From NCBI GenBank assembly GCA_902702965.1, contig CACRXP010000035.1, positions 1,160,711 through 1,224,710 on the forward strand: a DNA stretch of 64,000 nt, read 5' to 3'. The notes beneath the pieces were generated by a model that worked only from the letters and a program-made list of their open reading frames with translations, did not search any database and was not told the DNA's origin. Source of the stretch: Spirometra erinaceieuropaei. Taxonomy: Eukaryota; Platyhelminthes; Cestoda; Diphyllobothriidea; Diphyllobothriidae. Made by a program: the position numbers and the translations under genes. The first letter of the stretch is position 1, and each line of letters starts with the position of its first letter. Shown here one piece after another: positions 10,986 to 22,515 of the stretch.

Positions 10986-11250
10986 GGCTCGTGGCTCAGC
11001 GGTTAGAGGCGTGGACTTCTAACTAACAGGTCGCGAATTCGAGCCTCGGATGTTCCCCTCTTCGGGGTTGGGTATGACTGGCTGACGACGACTAATAAGC
11101 CAGAAATGGCCATTCCAGTCTCACTTGTCCTTGTCGGTAATACCATACTGCCTATATATCATGCGCCGCTGTGCGGCTGCTGGTTGGGCTCGAGAGAGAG
11201 AGCCCGTAAGGCACAACGGAACGAGCGAGTTCCGTAAGAACCATCGGTGA
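10986..11250 (+). mobile_element. SINE copy c, the most complete copy
   Basis: It has all three parts. The tRNA-like head (10986-11055) has an A box in TGGCTCAGCGGTTAG and a B box in GAATTCGAGCC. The hammerhead module is at 11076-11120. The distal tail (11121-11250) has three hairpins: GCCGCTGTGCGGC, GGGCTCGAGAGAGAGAGCCC, and CGGAACGAGCGAGTTCCG. A RNA polymerase III transcript from the head would contain the ribozyme. Mobilisation by a LINE or PLE is inferred. Confidence 0.8.
11076..11120 (+). ncRNA. 45-nt hammerhead module of SINE copy c
   Basis: Stem I GACTGG (11076-11081) with CCAGTC (11115-11120) is perfect. CTGACGA is at 11082-11088 and GAAA at 11103-11106. Stem III is the perfect palindrome ATGGCCAT (11106-11113), and the base at the cleavage position is T11114. 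Stem II (CGACT-AATA-AGCCA) has two mismatches compared with copies d and e. H17 = U is permitted in hammerheads but is less usual than C. Confidence 0.7.
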
Positions 11251-12239
11251 TCTTTGGACATTCACGCCCTTGTTGTGTTGAGGTTTCAGACTAAATGACC
11301 TTTAGCATTCTCCTCCCTCTTCCTTGACCGTCCTGGTTCTCCTACGGTAATGGACACAACGCTGCAGGCCAACTCCCGCGCAGTTTGCATGGCCTGTAAT
11401 CAGGTCACTGGACATCTTGAGTATTAACTTTATTCCCCTACAGGGCTTTCATATTATCGTTTTTACTTAGGGCTCGTAAAATATAGGCTGACAGTTTGTG
11501 GGGACACCGTTATTAAAATCTTTTTCTTTGATCTAGTGGCTGATCTTTACCTCTTGTATTCTGTTCCATATCCCTAACTCTCCCTAACAATGTGCTCTAC
11601 GGATTTTACCTAGGTGACTTAATCTTGCCCCACCCAGGCTACTGGTAACATCTGCCAGAACTTTATTTTTTCCCTATTGACGAAACTCTTTACTAGCCAG
11701 GGGCAACACAAGTAATAGACAAGTATTATAATTTGTCCGAGGTCCTTCCTCTTATTTTACTTTCTCACTTTCAAACCTTCTCACGCGACCCTCCATCTAA
11801 TGCGTCTTGTACGAAGCCTCGGGCTGAGCTTCTCCAGCTTCGGCTCGCCAGAGTTATCATAAACTCGTAGAAGAAGAGGCTTTGGGCAATAGCAGACCCT
11901 CTAAGCCCCTGCGTCGCATGCCATCAATGACAGTGTTTCTGAAGAGATGCTCTTAGAACGTCTGCCAACATCAGCGCAGGCTTCAGGCTCTGATGGCGTA
12001 GACACCTGAAAACCCGCCGAAACGTTGGGGGTTGAACGTCTGTCTTTATCAACGGTTGCTCAACTCTGACAGACTCTCGCTGCATCCAACACCTCTGACC
12101 TGTTGTTCTTCTGCATCTGTAGCGTCCTGTTGGCCTCCCCGACGTACATCAAGCCGAGACCGTCGCCGTCCCTAATCGCGCCCTAGGGCTGCTAACCTCA
12201 GTTGCTATCACACTGGATTTTGTAATAAGGCCCTAGGAT
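11251..12239. other. No gene recognised
   Basis: Mixed low-complexity and unique sequence. A short stretch near 12003-12035 (CTGAAAACCC and CCGAAACGTTGG) is reminiscent of a hammerhead but lacks a stem II. Confidence 0.4.
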
Positions 12240-12975
12240 GTGTTCCACCCTGTTACTTCAAGCCCTCTAGGAAAATTCCGCTGTCGGAGAGTAAATGCAG
12301 CCAAGCTCTCTGACAACCCTGTAGGTCGCACATTTTACGTCTGTGTGAAGACGTTTCCTTGTCAACACCGGCGCTCAAGTCCGGGTCGTTTCTCCTATCC
12401 CCGCCGACCGACGTTGCCCCAACCTTGGCATTCCTCATAATGTTCTCAACACTTCTCGATCGTCACTCTGAGCATCTGTTTCCCCTCCCTGGGCGCCGGC
12501 CTCCGATGTTTCTTCCCTCGGGTCTTTGTCGTTACCGACATCCTCTGTGCCATTTTTGGTTCGGACTTTTTTGCCACTAGTGGTAGGGGGCGCTCACCGA
12601 CCGTTCTTACGGAAATCACTCGTTCCTTGCCACTTTCGATCTTCTGGTTGACTTCCGTCAATCCCGTGTAGACGACCACACCAGTAAGCTCAACGGCGGG
12701 GATATCCCTGCATCTGAGGCTTTCCGTCAACTCGTCGTCCTGGACCATCACCCGGAGAGTTCATTGAGGCCGCTCCTTGCCAATTACCCTGGCCTTACCC
12801 GTCCCACTTTATTATCTCGGCTTCAATGCAAGACGCACTTCATCATACCCGAACAACCAGCCCTCCTGCGTATCCCCGGCCCCGTCGTCTAGCGCCCACA
12901 CGTCTGGTTGCCACCAAGGTCGAGTTCGAAAGCATGCTTCAGATGGGCATCATCCGTCACTCTGAAGGCCCATAG
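12240..12975 (+). pseudogene. Ty3/Gypsy LTR retrotransposon pol relic (protease to start of RT)
   Basis: Near 12355-12400 the frame reads RRFLVNTGAQVRVVSP, the retroviral-type protease motif with the catalytic Asp changed to Asn. From about 12830 one frame reads RPRRLAP, then VEFESMLQMGIIR, the signature just upstream of the Gypsy RT domain, ending at a stop near 12972. Several frameshifts and stops separate the blocks. No LTRs were found. It is a dead fragment. Confidence 0.65.
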
Positions 12976-14280
12976 ACATGGATAGAAGCCTATGTTACTT
13001 TCGTGATATCGGGAGTGATCCTTCATATGACGTCACCATTCTGTATATATACAACTGCTAGAATCCGCTTCAGCCAATATTCTTCTGAAGATTACTGCCC
13101 GTCTGAGTAACGATACTACTTCTGAACTTTGGTCACTAATTAACTCGATGAGCAGAGGCGGGTTTCCTATCGAATATCAAGGTGGAAACCGTGGGGAGCG
13201 CGTTCACTTTTGGGTTTTGTCCACGATGACATTTGACCCTGACTCACGCTTAGAATCCACTAATTTCCTTGTGTTCGAACTTGACAAGCTGCTGACTGCC
13301 TAGCCGCCAACAGAATGATCGTAGGATTTGAGCGGCAAGTCAATGCCACCCTTCGTGCTTTGCGACGAAGTACGGAAACCTCCCGCTGACCCTCTTCGGC
13401 ACTTAGGCCTCCCCCAAGTCCGACCTTGGCAGGTCTTCGCAGAATTGGTTCTCCAGATGACACTCTCCTTTCCACGCGAATAAACGCACTCCCTAAGAAG
13501 GCCAACCGCATTTTGTGCATGGTCTTCTACCATTTATGCGATTGCTTTTCCCGGTTTCTCCACGAACACAGCAGTCCTAGGAGTCTCGTTGCTGCCTCCT
13601 CATCTATTTGATTGCTGTGACTGAGTAGTGGCCTTTTCTGCGTTCTTGCATAAAGGAGAAATTTGTTACAATTACTCGGATGACAGGATTATCATCGAAT
13701 CGCGGCGGCACTTACCTACCCGATACCTGCTCCTCTGCAGCGACCTCTATTCCGTCCACCAGTACAGTCGCTGAAGAGTTTTTCATTTGCCACCAGTCCT
13801 GCCTGTAATATCTCTGAATGCGGTGACTTTGCTCTTGTCCTTTGGAGTAACCGCAAGGTGTATATGCTTAACCATTTTACTAATATACACTATTTTGAAT
13901 CCTGTCCTCCTCTGTTCTAGACACTGTCAGGCTTCGTTCTAGAAGGGCGGAATTACATTGGCTAGGTGAATTCTACCTTTGTAATTCATGACGCTTCATT
14001 AGATTTGTAACGTCTTTTTTCTAATGACCAGCTTCCTATTTCTAATTTTTGGATATACCGTTCAGGTCTTTGGACAGTGTTTGCATTTGCAGACTCGTTG
14101 TCGTAACTGTCCTGTGGAGATCTCTTGTTTGGGTTTCATCAGGATCGTCTTGTAGTTGTCTGCGGTTCTTTACCCACTAGAATTGCCTATTGTCTAATTG
14201 CTCCATTTATTCGTTGGTTTTGGTTTTTACCATTCGACTCTTTCTACTGACCGTACATTTGCGTCATCTTAACGGCTAAA
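12976..14280. other. No gene recognised
   Basis: May include more decayed Gypsy DNA, but no motif could be aligned by eye. ORFs near 13260-13611 match no family. Confidence 0.4.
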
Positions 14281-14760
14281 CCAATGAAGACGGTTTACCG
14301 AAAATCAACGAATACGCTATCGCCCCCAACGTTTTGGACAGCAACCACTCACAGCACTACAAAAGATTTGTACGTCAAGGGGGACGATTTGAACCATCTC
14401 ATTGAGTCGTTTATAGGCAGGGGATTTCGGCGAATATTCGTCGTGAGGAAGATCGACTCCAAAAGGTGCAAGGTAGAGGAACCCGAACATTCCACATCAT
14501 GGTTAAGTAACCCGTGGGCTAAAGACAGATCACAATCGTTGGCGGGTGGTAATATATCCAAAGTCTGACTTGACACCCTACCGCCAGGTAATACGTCCGA
14601 AGTGGCCAAACCCTCGAAATAGGAGCAGCCACTCTTTGTTTACTGCCCGGATGCAATTAACAGCGAATGTATGTACGTCGGAGAGGCCACACGGCAATTA
14701 CATACTGCGGGTGTGCTAGCTCGTGACATGTTGTCTGAAGTTATTAGATGCGTTTTCGAC
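14281..14760 (+). pseudogene. Very decayed PLE relic
   Basis: KTVYRKSTNT at 14287-14316 matches the VYRKxTNT thumb motif of PLE reverse transcriptases. About 340 nt later a frame reads ECMYVGEATRQL, like the GIY-YIG core. The sequence between has several frameshifts. Confidence 0.4.
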
Positions 14761-16046
14761 TCGAAAAGATTGCTCGAATAGGCTTGCAGTATTAATTACC
14801 GTGCTGCATTGTCGCCAGCTATTTCAATTACATCAAGATGCCGGCTTTTCAACAAGTGTTTTTCGGGCTGTCTGTAAAAACTATACTCTGTAAAAAATGA
14901 CTACTAACATAGTAAAACTTTGTTTCTTTTTTTCGATGCCCGAATAAATTGAAACATATTCTATACGAAACGTGTATAAAAATACTCCTTCTTTTAGTCA
15001 CATGGTGGCAAGTTACGTTCCTCGTTAAATTTCACACACAAAGAAAATGTATGTGGCGGTTTGAAAAAGTTCCTACTCATAAGATTTTTTAAGACTGTGA
15101 AGCGGCCATTCATAAGACATCGTATATCTGAGTTTACTAACGGTGCTTGCAAAGTACACAATGTGGTCCAAATCCACTGCAAAATTCTCTGAACACCATA
15201 TGTTGTCTTCTTACTAGCATATAGGAATGTATGATGCCTCTTACACGAAAAAATGCAACTTGTAGTTTGGAAACGCTGAATGCATGTGCGACGGCAGGTC
15301 GTGTTCGAAGTTGTTCGGGAATTCGACAAGCTCTTAAAACAAATTCACATACTCCCTTCAAGTATGGAATACAAAGAAGATGATTATGCTTGAAGCACCA
15401 GCATGCGGCATGGAGGCCGGGACGGGGTTTAGAGGTCACGATGCATGCCACCCTGATTGGCCACGAGTGCGTGCGGTCGAGCTTGTAGACACGAGACGGG
15501 GCTGTCGGACGCCCACCTAGTCGGCCGGCACGTTTGGCTACGCCCAGTGTACGCGACTCAGAGAACACATCTCGCAGATGGCCATGCTCAGACATACGTC
15601 GTCCCCAACGCTACCCGCAAATCCCGACACAAAAGGCCTATGTCTAGGACCACAGTTGCTCTTCAGAACTTTCGACCGTCTACCGACATTCGACACCCTG
15701 CACAGTCCTTCAATAAGATAACCAAAATAAACCACGCATCTCTCTCTCCACGTTTTCCTAGTGCATCGATCTTTGCGAATCATACAGATACAGACCAAAT
15801 GTCACAGGTTTGTCGAAAGTAAAAGTGGAATTAGCTGAGGCCGAAACACAGAGTTCGGAGGTCTTCCGCAGTTATTGTCTAGAAGACGCTTTCACTAATT
15901 CCAATTTTTCACAGTGAGAAATCGTTTAATCTGCGTATCCTATCGTATCCGAAAAGGGTAACTATCAGAAGACAGTAAAATTTCCGAAAGATTTAATTGA
16001 CTCAAGTATGCATACGTTTTAGCGTTCGACTATCAACGCACGAAAA
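14761..16046. repeat. Repeat R5 copy at 14810-15000; otherwise no gene
   Basis: 14810-15000 resembles 36830-37060 (blocks GATGCCGGCTTT and AAAATGACTACT). 15000-16046 contains no recognised gene. A GC-richer patch with ORFs at 15457-15822 gives no family match. Confidence 0.4.
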
Positions 16047-17159
16047 ATGGCGAATGCCTGCCCTAATTTCTAAGCTTCGATATTGAGCAAGGAGTTTAAT
16101 TCTGCATATAGAGTAAGAAGGTTGACCCATGTAAACAGGTTCGAATGTGCAAACGACGACCGTTAAGAGTCAGCGAAAGTGGAATAAACATAGGGTAAGA
16201 AATAGCAAAAAGGTTTTCTTCAGGCCTGCGTGCAGCCCGTATCTCAGAAATGAGTAAGACCAGGATAACGCGTCAAATCACCGCTTTCCAAACCACGGCC
16301 GATAGCGCATCATGACGGGTTCACGAGCGTCGGACTCACTGTCATGAGGAATGCGCTTATTTTGTCGTCAGGATAGATGCCTCTGCACTGAGCTTACTCC
16401 CTCTTCCGTGCATTAGTCAACTCTGCGAGTCTGACAACCAACAGGCGATGTGATTGTCTGTAATTGCAGATGTAGCGAGAAAGCCTCCAGCTAAGTCTTG
16501 CCGCACAAGTTAGGCAATAGTTTGAACTCCTGAAGACTGGGCACAGTCTGATGAATTCGTGGTAGATTAGGAGATGGGATATTTTGGATTACCGACTTAG
16601 CTGGTAGAACTAATTTACGAAATCGGTCTGGTAACCGCTTCGGTACGTCATTTCCCACCGGTTCACAGAGGGTTGTCCAGCACCAGTATCAGACGATTCC
16701 TTACATCTGCTCCAAATCCTTTTCAAGGGAAACGCTTCCATGCAGACGGCAAGCGAGGATGTCCCCTAATGATTTCACCTGTTTAGGCCACAGCAAGGGG
16801 GAATTCTGAGTCGACTCTTCACGTTACACTTGCCGGCTTAGTTTATTCTTCTGTATCTCAGGTCTGTTTGAATCAACACAACTTCAGTTGTTTCCTAAGC
16901 CTATAAACGCTCTTGTCGTAGACAGAGCGGGCAATTAAGGGATGTCGCCTGTACGAAGGGGAGGAGGAGGAGGAGGAGGGGTTGGAGGAGGAGGAGGATG
17001 GTGAGAGGAGTGGCCTCTTGTAGCATATTTAGGGTAGCCTAAAACATGTCCCGGCGTGGCGCCAAGACTGGGCGACATTAATTACCTCACGTCCTGTAGG
17101 TGGATTAGATCTGTTGATGCCACTCCTATCGGACCTCGACTATCACCGACTGAAGACGG

Positions 17160-17345
17160 CAGGGCGCTTAATTGTGACTGAGTGATTAGCCGCTTAAATC
17201 AAGCGACCGGTGCCTGGATGGACTGAGTTCAATTTTCAGTCCCTCTCATTCTGGCGCCGAGAATACCCGTTTGATGATGGCAAGTGATGAAGAAATTACC
17301 ATTCCGGTCTTTTTTTGTCTCTGTTGGTGACATTTGTCTGTTCTC
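17160..17345 (+). mobile_element. Relic of a tRNA-derived SINE with decayed hammerhead tail
   Basis: A tRNA-like segment (GTGACTGAGTGATTAG for the A-box side, GAGTTCAATTTTCAG for the B-box side) is followed by TTTGATGATGGC, GAAATTACCATTCCGGTC and a TTTGTCTCTGTTGGTGACA tail, recalling copy f at 57550. Partner of 7035-7215. Confidence 0.5.
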
Positions 17346-18124
17346 TATTGTTAACCGCATTACGACCAGTTGTGAGAATTCCTGACTGCCGTTTTGAGAT
17401 CGAATGAAATCGCCTGCATTCCGCGTTGCATATATGTAGGTTAAAGGGCAGTTTGATGTAAATTCCAAAGTATTTGGATAGGCATCCTGCTTAGACAGGT
17501 GTATTATTGACTGCGACGAGAGATAACGGTAGGGTGAAGAACCCCACTTAACTGTCGGTGGACTGTGGTTCGTGTCGTGTGGGTTTTGTTCTTGACGTCC
17601 ATTTGCAGGCTGGTGCAGAAATTCAAACATTTTCAGGGTTTTCTGGCATTCCGCCAACTTACTGTCTGGGTTGTTGTCCCATCCGTAAAATCCTCATTAC
17701 CACCATTCCGGTAGGACAGGATGCACAGTCTGCCGACGGCCAAGTGGGGTCCTTCACCCTACCGTTACAGGATAAGATACCAGGATAGGACACGCCGCAA
17801 TGTTTTTGACTTTATGCTCCATTCCCGCGAGGCGAGGGCACTGATTTCTTTGTCCTAAAAATAGTTCGAACCAAACCTCAGACTCAGTCCCCATCTCCTT
17901 GGAATGTAGCCGAAGACCACCAGTATTAGTTTAGGGGGGACATGTTTATTTAGGGCATGCGCACCCGTAGTATGTTTTGGGGACATGTTTATTCTCGTGT
18001 GCTGTCTTTACTGACACCTGGGCGTACATGGCGTGCATCCTTTTAGAGTAATTAGCCTACTCTTCAGTCCAGATGAAGGTAAGCTCCAAATAACTCCATC
18101 TGTGCAAGCCATAGTAGTCTGTTT

Positions 18125-19100
18125 TACGATCACTCCTCTCAGCTTGCCTTTACGATGGCTTTCATTTGGCATATTACACGTATGCAGTCATTGTATTTGA
18201 GATTCTGGACAGATGCTGTCCCAGCCCTTCGGCGCAATTTTTCCGTCAGGAAGGCCTCCCTAACGTGCAGTTGCCTAGAGAAGCCTCCACATAAATATTT
18301 GATTAAAAGCCCCAGTTCAGTTGCCATTGGTCGACCACATCTCATCAAGCGATGTATCATTGTGGTATACGTGTACTTTAGTGTTACGATTTGTCGTGCT
18401 GCTAGAGATATAATCAGGGAGTAATGAAGACACGCCCAGGCCCGTTGATATGTGGGAGTTTTGTTTGAAATAACGCGGAACAGCATAGGTTTCTGTACGC
18501 AACTTCTGAGATTGTGTGCGGCTTTGATGAGCGCAAAGGAGCAAAGTTTTCTTGAGGGCGATGGCTAAGCTGAGTACGAACAGAAAGCCGCTTTTGGTTT
18601 TGATGCTGTGATGCTGTGCAGTGCGAGGTCCAGAGGAATCATTCTCTCTACAACGAGGGGGGAGTTACAGATACCAGTATCTGCTTTTGCCTTTGATTAT
18701 GTATTCGAGCAGGAACCCGAAACGTCAGGCTAATAAATCTCTTGTCCCAGCGTTCGTGTCTCCTTCTTCAAGACTGCATTTTGGGACTCGTCTCTTCTCT
18801 TCTATTGGCAAGGAAACAGCTGGTATCATCAAGTGCGTGCACTCAGGTTCCTAAGTAGTGGATGTAGAACTTTTATCCGTTGATGTTGCATTCGGAGTTC
18901 CCATTCACCTGGGCGACTCCATTGCGGTTGGAAGGAGATGGGAAATACTGTTTAGTAATTTTATGTTGAATAGAGGAGGACACAGATATGAGCAGAATCG
19001 ATATTTTTTGAATTTCACTATTTCTAATAAAATTTGCCGTGCATTCATTTAGGTGAAGCCATTAAAAGCTGCTTACCGCATCGGCGCACTTAGACAACAC
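18125..19100 (+). repeat. Repeat R1, copy 3
   Basis: R1 in its presumed sense orientation. It is collinear with the reverse complements of 1566-2515 and 5240-6240. ORFs present here are not shared with the other copies. Confidence 0.7.
18689..18730 (+). ncRNA. Hammerhead motif in R1 copy 3
   Basis: Stem I GCCT (18689-18692) with AGGC (18727-18730). The first box TTGATTA has two changes from CTGATGA. GAAA is at 18719-18722, stem III is the palindrome ACGT (18722-18725), and C18726 completes a GTC triplet. AATAAA follows at 18732. Confidence 0.6.
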
Positions 19101-20219
19101 TAACACTTACTCTCATGACCCTATTCCCAACCACCTGGCATTTACTGCAATGTCACATGTAATACGGTACAAGTCCCGGGTATCTCAAAAATGAGGCTTC
19201 TCAACCATTTTTCTGAGGCAGAATAAAATTTAATTAGTAAACGTTGTCCCCCTAATCCCCCCCTTACTAATGAAGACCATGGAAAAATGCCTCTGACCAA
19301 TCTGTATCCTTGCTCCGACGGTCCTTCTGTCGGCATCACAGTATACGGGAAAACATATTTTACTAGTATTCTGCGGACTCCGCGTTCCTTGTTAAGCCAA
19401 CGAGCACTCCTTGAGCTGTTCTATACTGCTTACAGGACATCATAAGCAACCCTGTCATCAGTTGAAGGCCATTATTTGTCGCTCCTCGGTATATTTTGAA
19501 CTGTGTCTGTTTCCAAAAACGTCTAGGCCACCATCCTGACTGTGTTGACCAAAGGCCTAGAACTGAATGTTTCGACCGCAGTCCATATAAACAACTGCTA
19601 ATCTGTTTCTCATGAATGACTAATTTCGTTACATCATTTCTTCAAATGTTGCTATTATGCGGGCCACTAATTCTCGACTGAATGCACGGACTTATTGATA
19701 AAAGCCGCCTCTCGTCCGGATCCTGTTAGGACGATGGGGTCGTCCATCCGACAAGGGATAGCAGTTTGGTTTATGGACAGACGATGTCCATGGTGACTTT
19801 AGCGTGCGCGCACGAACGCTGAGCTGTAGTACTCAACTCCTGGGTCAGAGGCTTGCGAGGTATAATGCACCACTTTGCTCAGTTTTTTGAAAACAATAAC
19901 CCGCGTTGTTTCGTACGTTAGCACAGGGGACAGCAAGAGCGAACCTCGCTCTGTATGGAGAATGTGCCTGAACTTACGTTAGTGTGCTTCACTCGGCTGA
20001 GGATTCTCGCTCTGCGTTGCTCAGGTATCTTCAATTTTTTCTTTCCTCTTACGCTCACAATCAACCGCATGCACGGATGCCCGGTACACACGAATTTCTC
20101 TGGTGATGGTGATATGGTACTTGACCTATAGACACATTCTAAGTATCACTAAAATCCTGCCCTGTCCATTTGGTAACGGTCTTGCCCGTAGTATATGCAA
20201 CTGTTCTAGGTCAAAAGGT

Positions 20220-20600
20220 CTGACAACGTGTGTTATGCCAGTATCAGCAAACTATGGCCCTCGCAGCCTGGTATGCGCTGACAGTTCTTTGACACCTGGT
20301 TCCCCGCCGATAGATGCGCTTGCGCTCCCGCTGGGTATACAGGTGGCAGGCAGGACTTCCCAGTCATCCTCGTTCTTCTGACCCTCGTTGGGGTATTGCT
20401 GTATGATTTGGACCAGGGGGTGTGGTGGCACGCCTAGTTGCGGCTCCGGCTGTGCCAGCCACCTGCGTCCTCCCCTCACCTCCGGTCTTATTGATTCTGT
20501 CTTGACACCGGGTCCAGGCGGGGGAGTAGGAGGAGAGCGTGCGGTAGATGCTGAGCAGGTCTAAATTCAGTATAAACTAATTCACGCGCAAGTCCCCGTG
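20220..20600 (-). repeat. Repeat R3, copy 2
   Basis: Reverse complement of 3240-3650. A (GA)n run at 20611-20629 lies at its edge. Confidence 0.6.
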
Positions 20601-20879
20601 TCTGCTCTCAGAGAGAGAGAGAGAGAGAGGACTGCTTTATTTTGAAAATAACTTTCAAAACTTTCAGCAAAAACGGTTCTCCCGTACACAGTGATTACCA
20701 TAGAGGTTAAAAGCACACAGTGGACATCGTCAGAAACGACAGTCGAACTGGCGGTGTCGCGTGTGTAAGTGTGCTTTTGGTGGGGGGGGAGGTACGTGAA
20801 CATTCGAGGTTCAGCTATATTATCGTGTTTACCATCCGCCGAAGAAGGCGAAGTAAAAATCACCTAAACATATATATAG

Positions 20880-21055
20880 GCAGAATAACGTTACTGACAA
20901 AAACAATAGAGTCTGAAATTGCCATTTCCGGCTTATTAGCCGTCTTCAGCCAGTCATACCCAACCCCGAAGTGTAGAACACTTGGGGCTTGATGACGCGA
21001 CCTGTTGGTTGGAGGTCAAACGCCTCTAACCACTGAGCCACAGGGCTGACGTTGA
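20880..21055 (-). mobile_element. SINE copy d, tRNA-like head plus hammerhead
   Basis: On the minus strand the head reads TGTGGCTCAGTGGTTAGAGG (A box) with a weakened B box (GCGTCATCAAGCC). The CACTTCGGGGTTGGGTAT linker and the hammerhead module follow. Confidence 0.75.
20912..20956 (-). ncRNA. 45-nt hammerhead module of SINE copy d
   Basis: Stem I GACTGG with TCAGAC (G-T at the first pair, one A-A mismatch... the other pairs hold), box CTGAAGA, perfect stem II CGGCT-AATA-AGCCG, GAAA, and stem III ATGGCAAT. Same length and layout as copies a, b, c, e and f. Confidence 0.6.
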
Positions 21056-21811
21056 AAAGACAAATTTTTGTATTACCGCGACGTTTTGTATCAATATCCT
21101 GCACAGTACCAATATTGTGTCCGTGACAATCTCCTTTTCCCTGTTTCGACATGTTCAACTTCTTTTTTTCTCATTTGTGCTGTTTGACATGCGTGCGCAT
21201 AAACGCAACCCGTGGCGGAAGTCTAATGTGAGTTGAAGTAGCCGGCTCTAACAAGTGACATACAGCAAACAGAATTTTCACGGCTTGCATGTTGGTGTTT
21301 GTCTCTTTGGTCTTTTTTGGCTTGGTTATTTTTACTTGGTGTGAAAAAAACATTCGCAGGCTCCCACAAGCACTCGCCCCGCCATCGTGCCCTGAACTAC
21401 CACCGCGTGTTTTCACGGTTTGTGGAAGTATCTAGGGTGGGCAATACCGAACGCTCAACGTCTGCCAAGTTGTTGGCAGTTTAAAATTTTAGTGATCAGT
21501 TTAACACGGAAATGCGTGACCAGAATATGAAGAGCAGACACTCGACGCCTCATTCGTGTCTGGTTTCTTCAGAGTAAACGGTCGCTAAGAAAGGGTGATA
21601 AGGAACTAGTCTTGACTTTCAACTTTTGGCCAGATGTGGATATCTAGCCCCACCTGAATTAGGCAACTCCCAGTCACCTCTAATACGAGACCGGTGGTAA
21701 TCGGGGTTTTTACAGTTGGGGCCGGGGAACGCACAGGCGACGAGGTCAAGTAACTGTATGCAAAAGAAAAGCTATTTGGAATGGACAGTTGTACTTTGAG
21801 GGATTGAGAAA
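21056..21811. other. No gene recognised
   Basis: Nothing coding and no repeat shared within the window was seen. Confidence 0.4.
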
Positions 21812-21892
21812 TAGTTACCCCGACCCCTAACTCTAACCCTAATCCCTAACCATAACGCCTAACCCTAAGCCCTAACCCCAACCCCAAGAGTA
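21812..21892 (+). repeat. Degenerate telomere-like (CCCTAA)n stretch
   Basis: About ten imperfect CCCTAA/CCTAAC units, for example CCCTAACTCTAACCCTAATC. The TTAGGG unit is the usual animal and flatworm telomere repeat. Its interior position and decay suggest an interstitial relic. Confidence 0.6.
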
Positions 21893-22169
21893 TTGTGTCC
21901 ACCAGGTGTGACTACCTAATTACATCTTACTTCACAGTGCAGCCAAGCCGAAGATTGAGTAGCACTCGTCGTAGACCGAAGACTGTCAAAAGAAGTTGAT
22001 ACGCTATCGTCACGCCGATCAGACAGTTTTAGGCCCAATATTTCTGGAATATTTTAGTATTTATGAAGAATTCGCATTGTCAAAAGTCCCAAAAAATCAC
22101 AGAAGTAAATTTTGTACACACAATCTTTCTGCTTTTTGTTTATTCCTAGGCAAGGGTGTGATTTATGAT

Positions 22170-22515
22170 CGGGGTTACTTACTCAGGAGAGCAATTTTGC
22201 TGAAAGGAAATAACTAGCTATGTTTATTTGTATATGCCAGAGAAAGAAATAAAAATACCTCGAGGTGGCTGGTGCGTAAGGGTGTTCAAGATGCCTTAAG
22301 GGAGTCATCTTGGTCAGGATACAACGATGCAATACCTTTTTGCAATGCCCGCAAAGGGGCATTAAGTTCATTTACTATTACCATTAAATAGTACAAATAA
22401 TGTCCCTTTTAAGTGGTGACAATATGGAGGATCAAAATTTGTGATACCGTAAAGTTCTTAGATGTTCAGCTATTTTGCTTAACACAAATGCTCGCCGGAG
22501 TAGGAAGCCCCGGTC
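22170..22515 (+). repeat. Repeat R4, copy 2
   Basis: Shares blocks with 33690-34045 in the same orientation and with 10520-10905 inverted, including GGATCAAAATTTGTGATACC and AAGTTCTTAGATGTT. Confidence 0.6.

Larger units (their letters stand above)
16047..20965 (-). repeat. Arm B of the ~5 kb inverted duplication
   Basis: Reverse-complement partner of 3033-8381, with the same order of R3, R1, SINE relic and unique blocks. It is about 430 bp shorter because of scattered indels. The outer edge runs into SINE copy d, whose tRNA-like head (20985-21055) lies just outside the match. Confidence 0.75.

Noticed and set aside
12003..12040. CTGAAAACCC followed by CCGAAACGTTGG, resembling a hammerhead
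   Set aside because: No stem II hairpin can form between the boxes and stem I does not pair.
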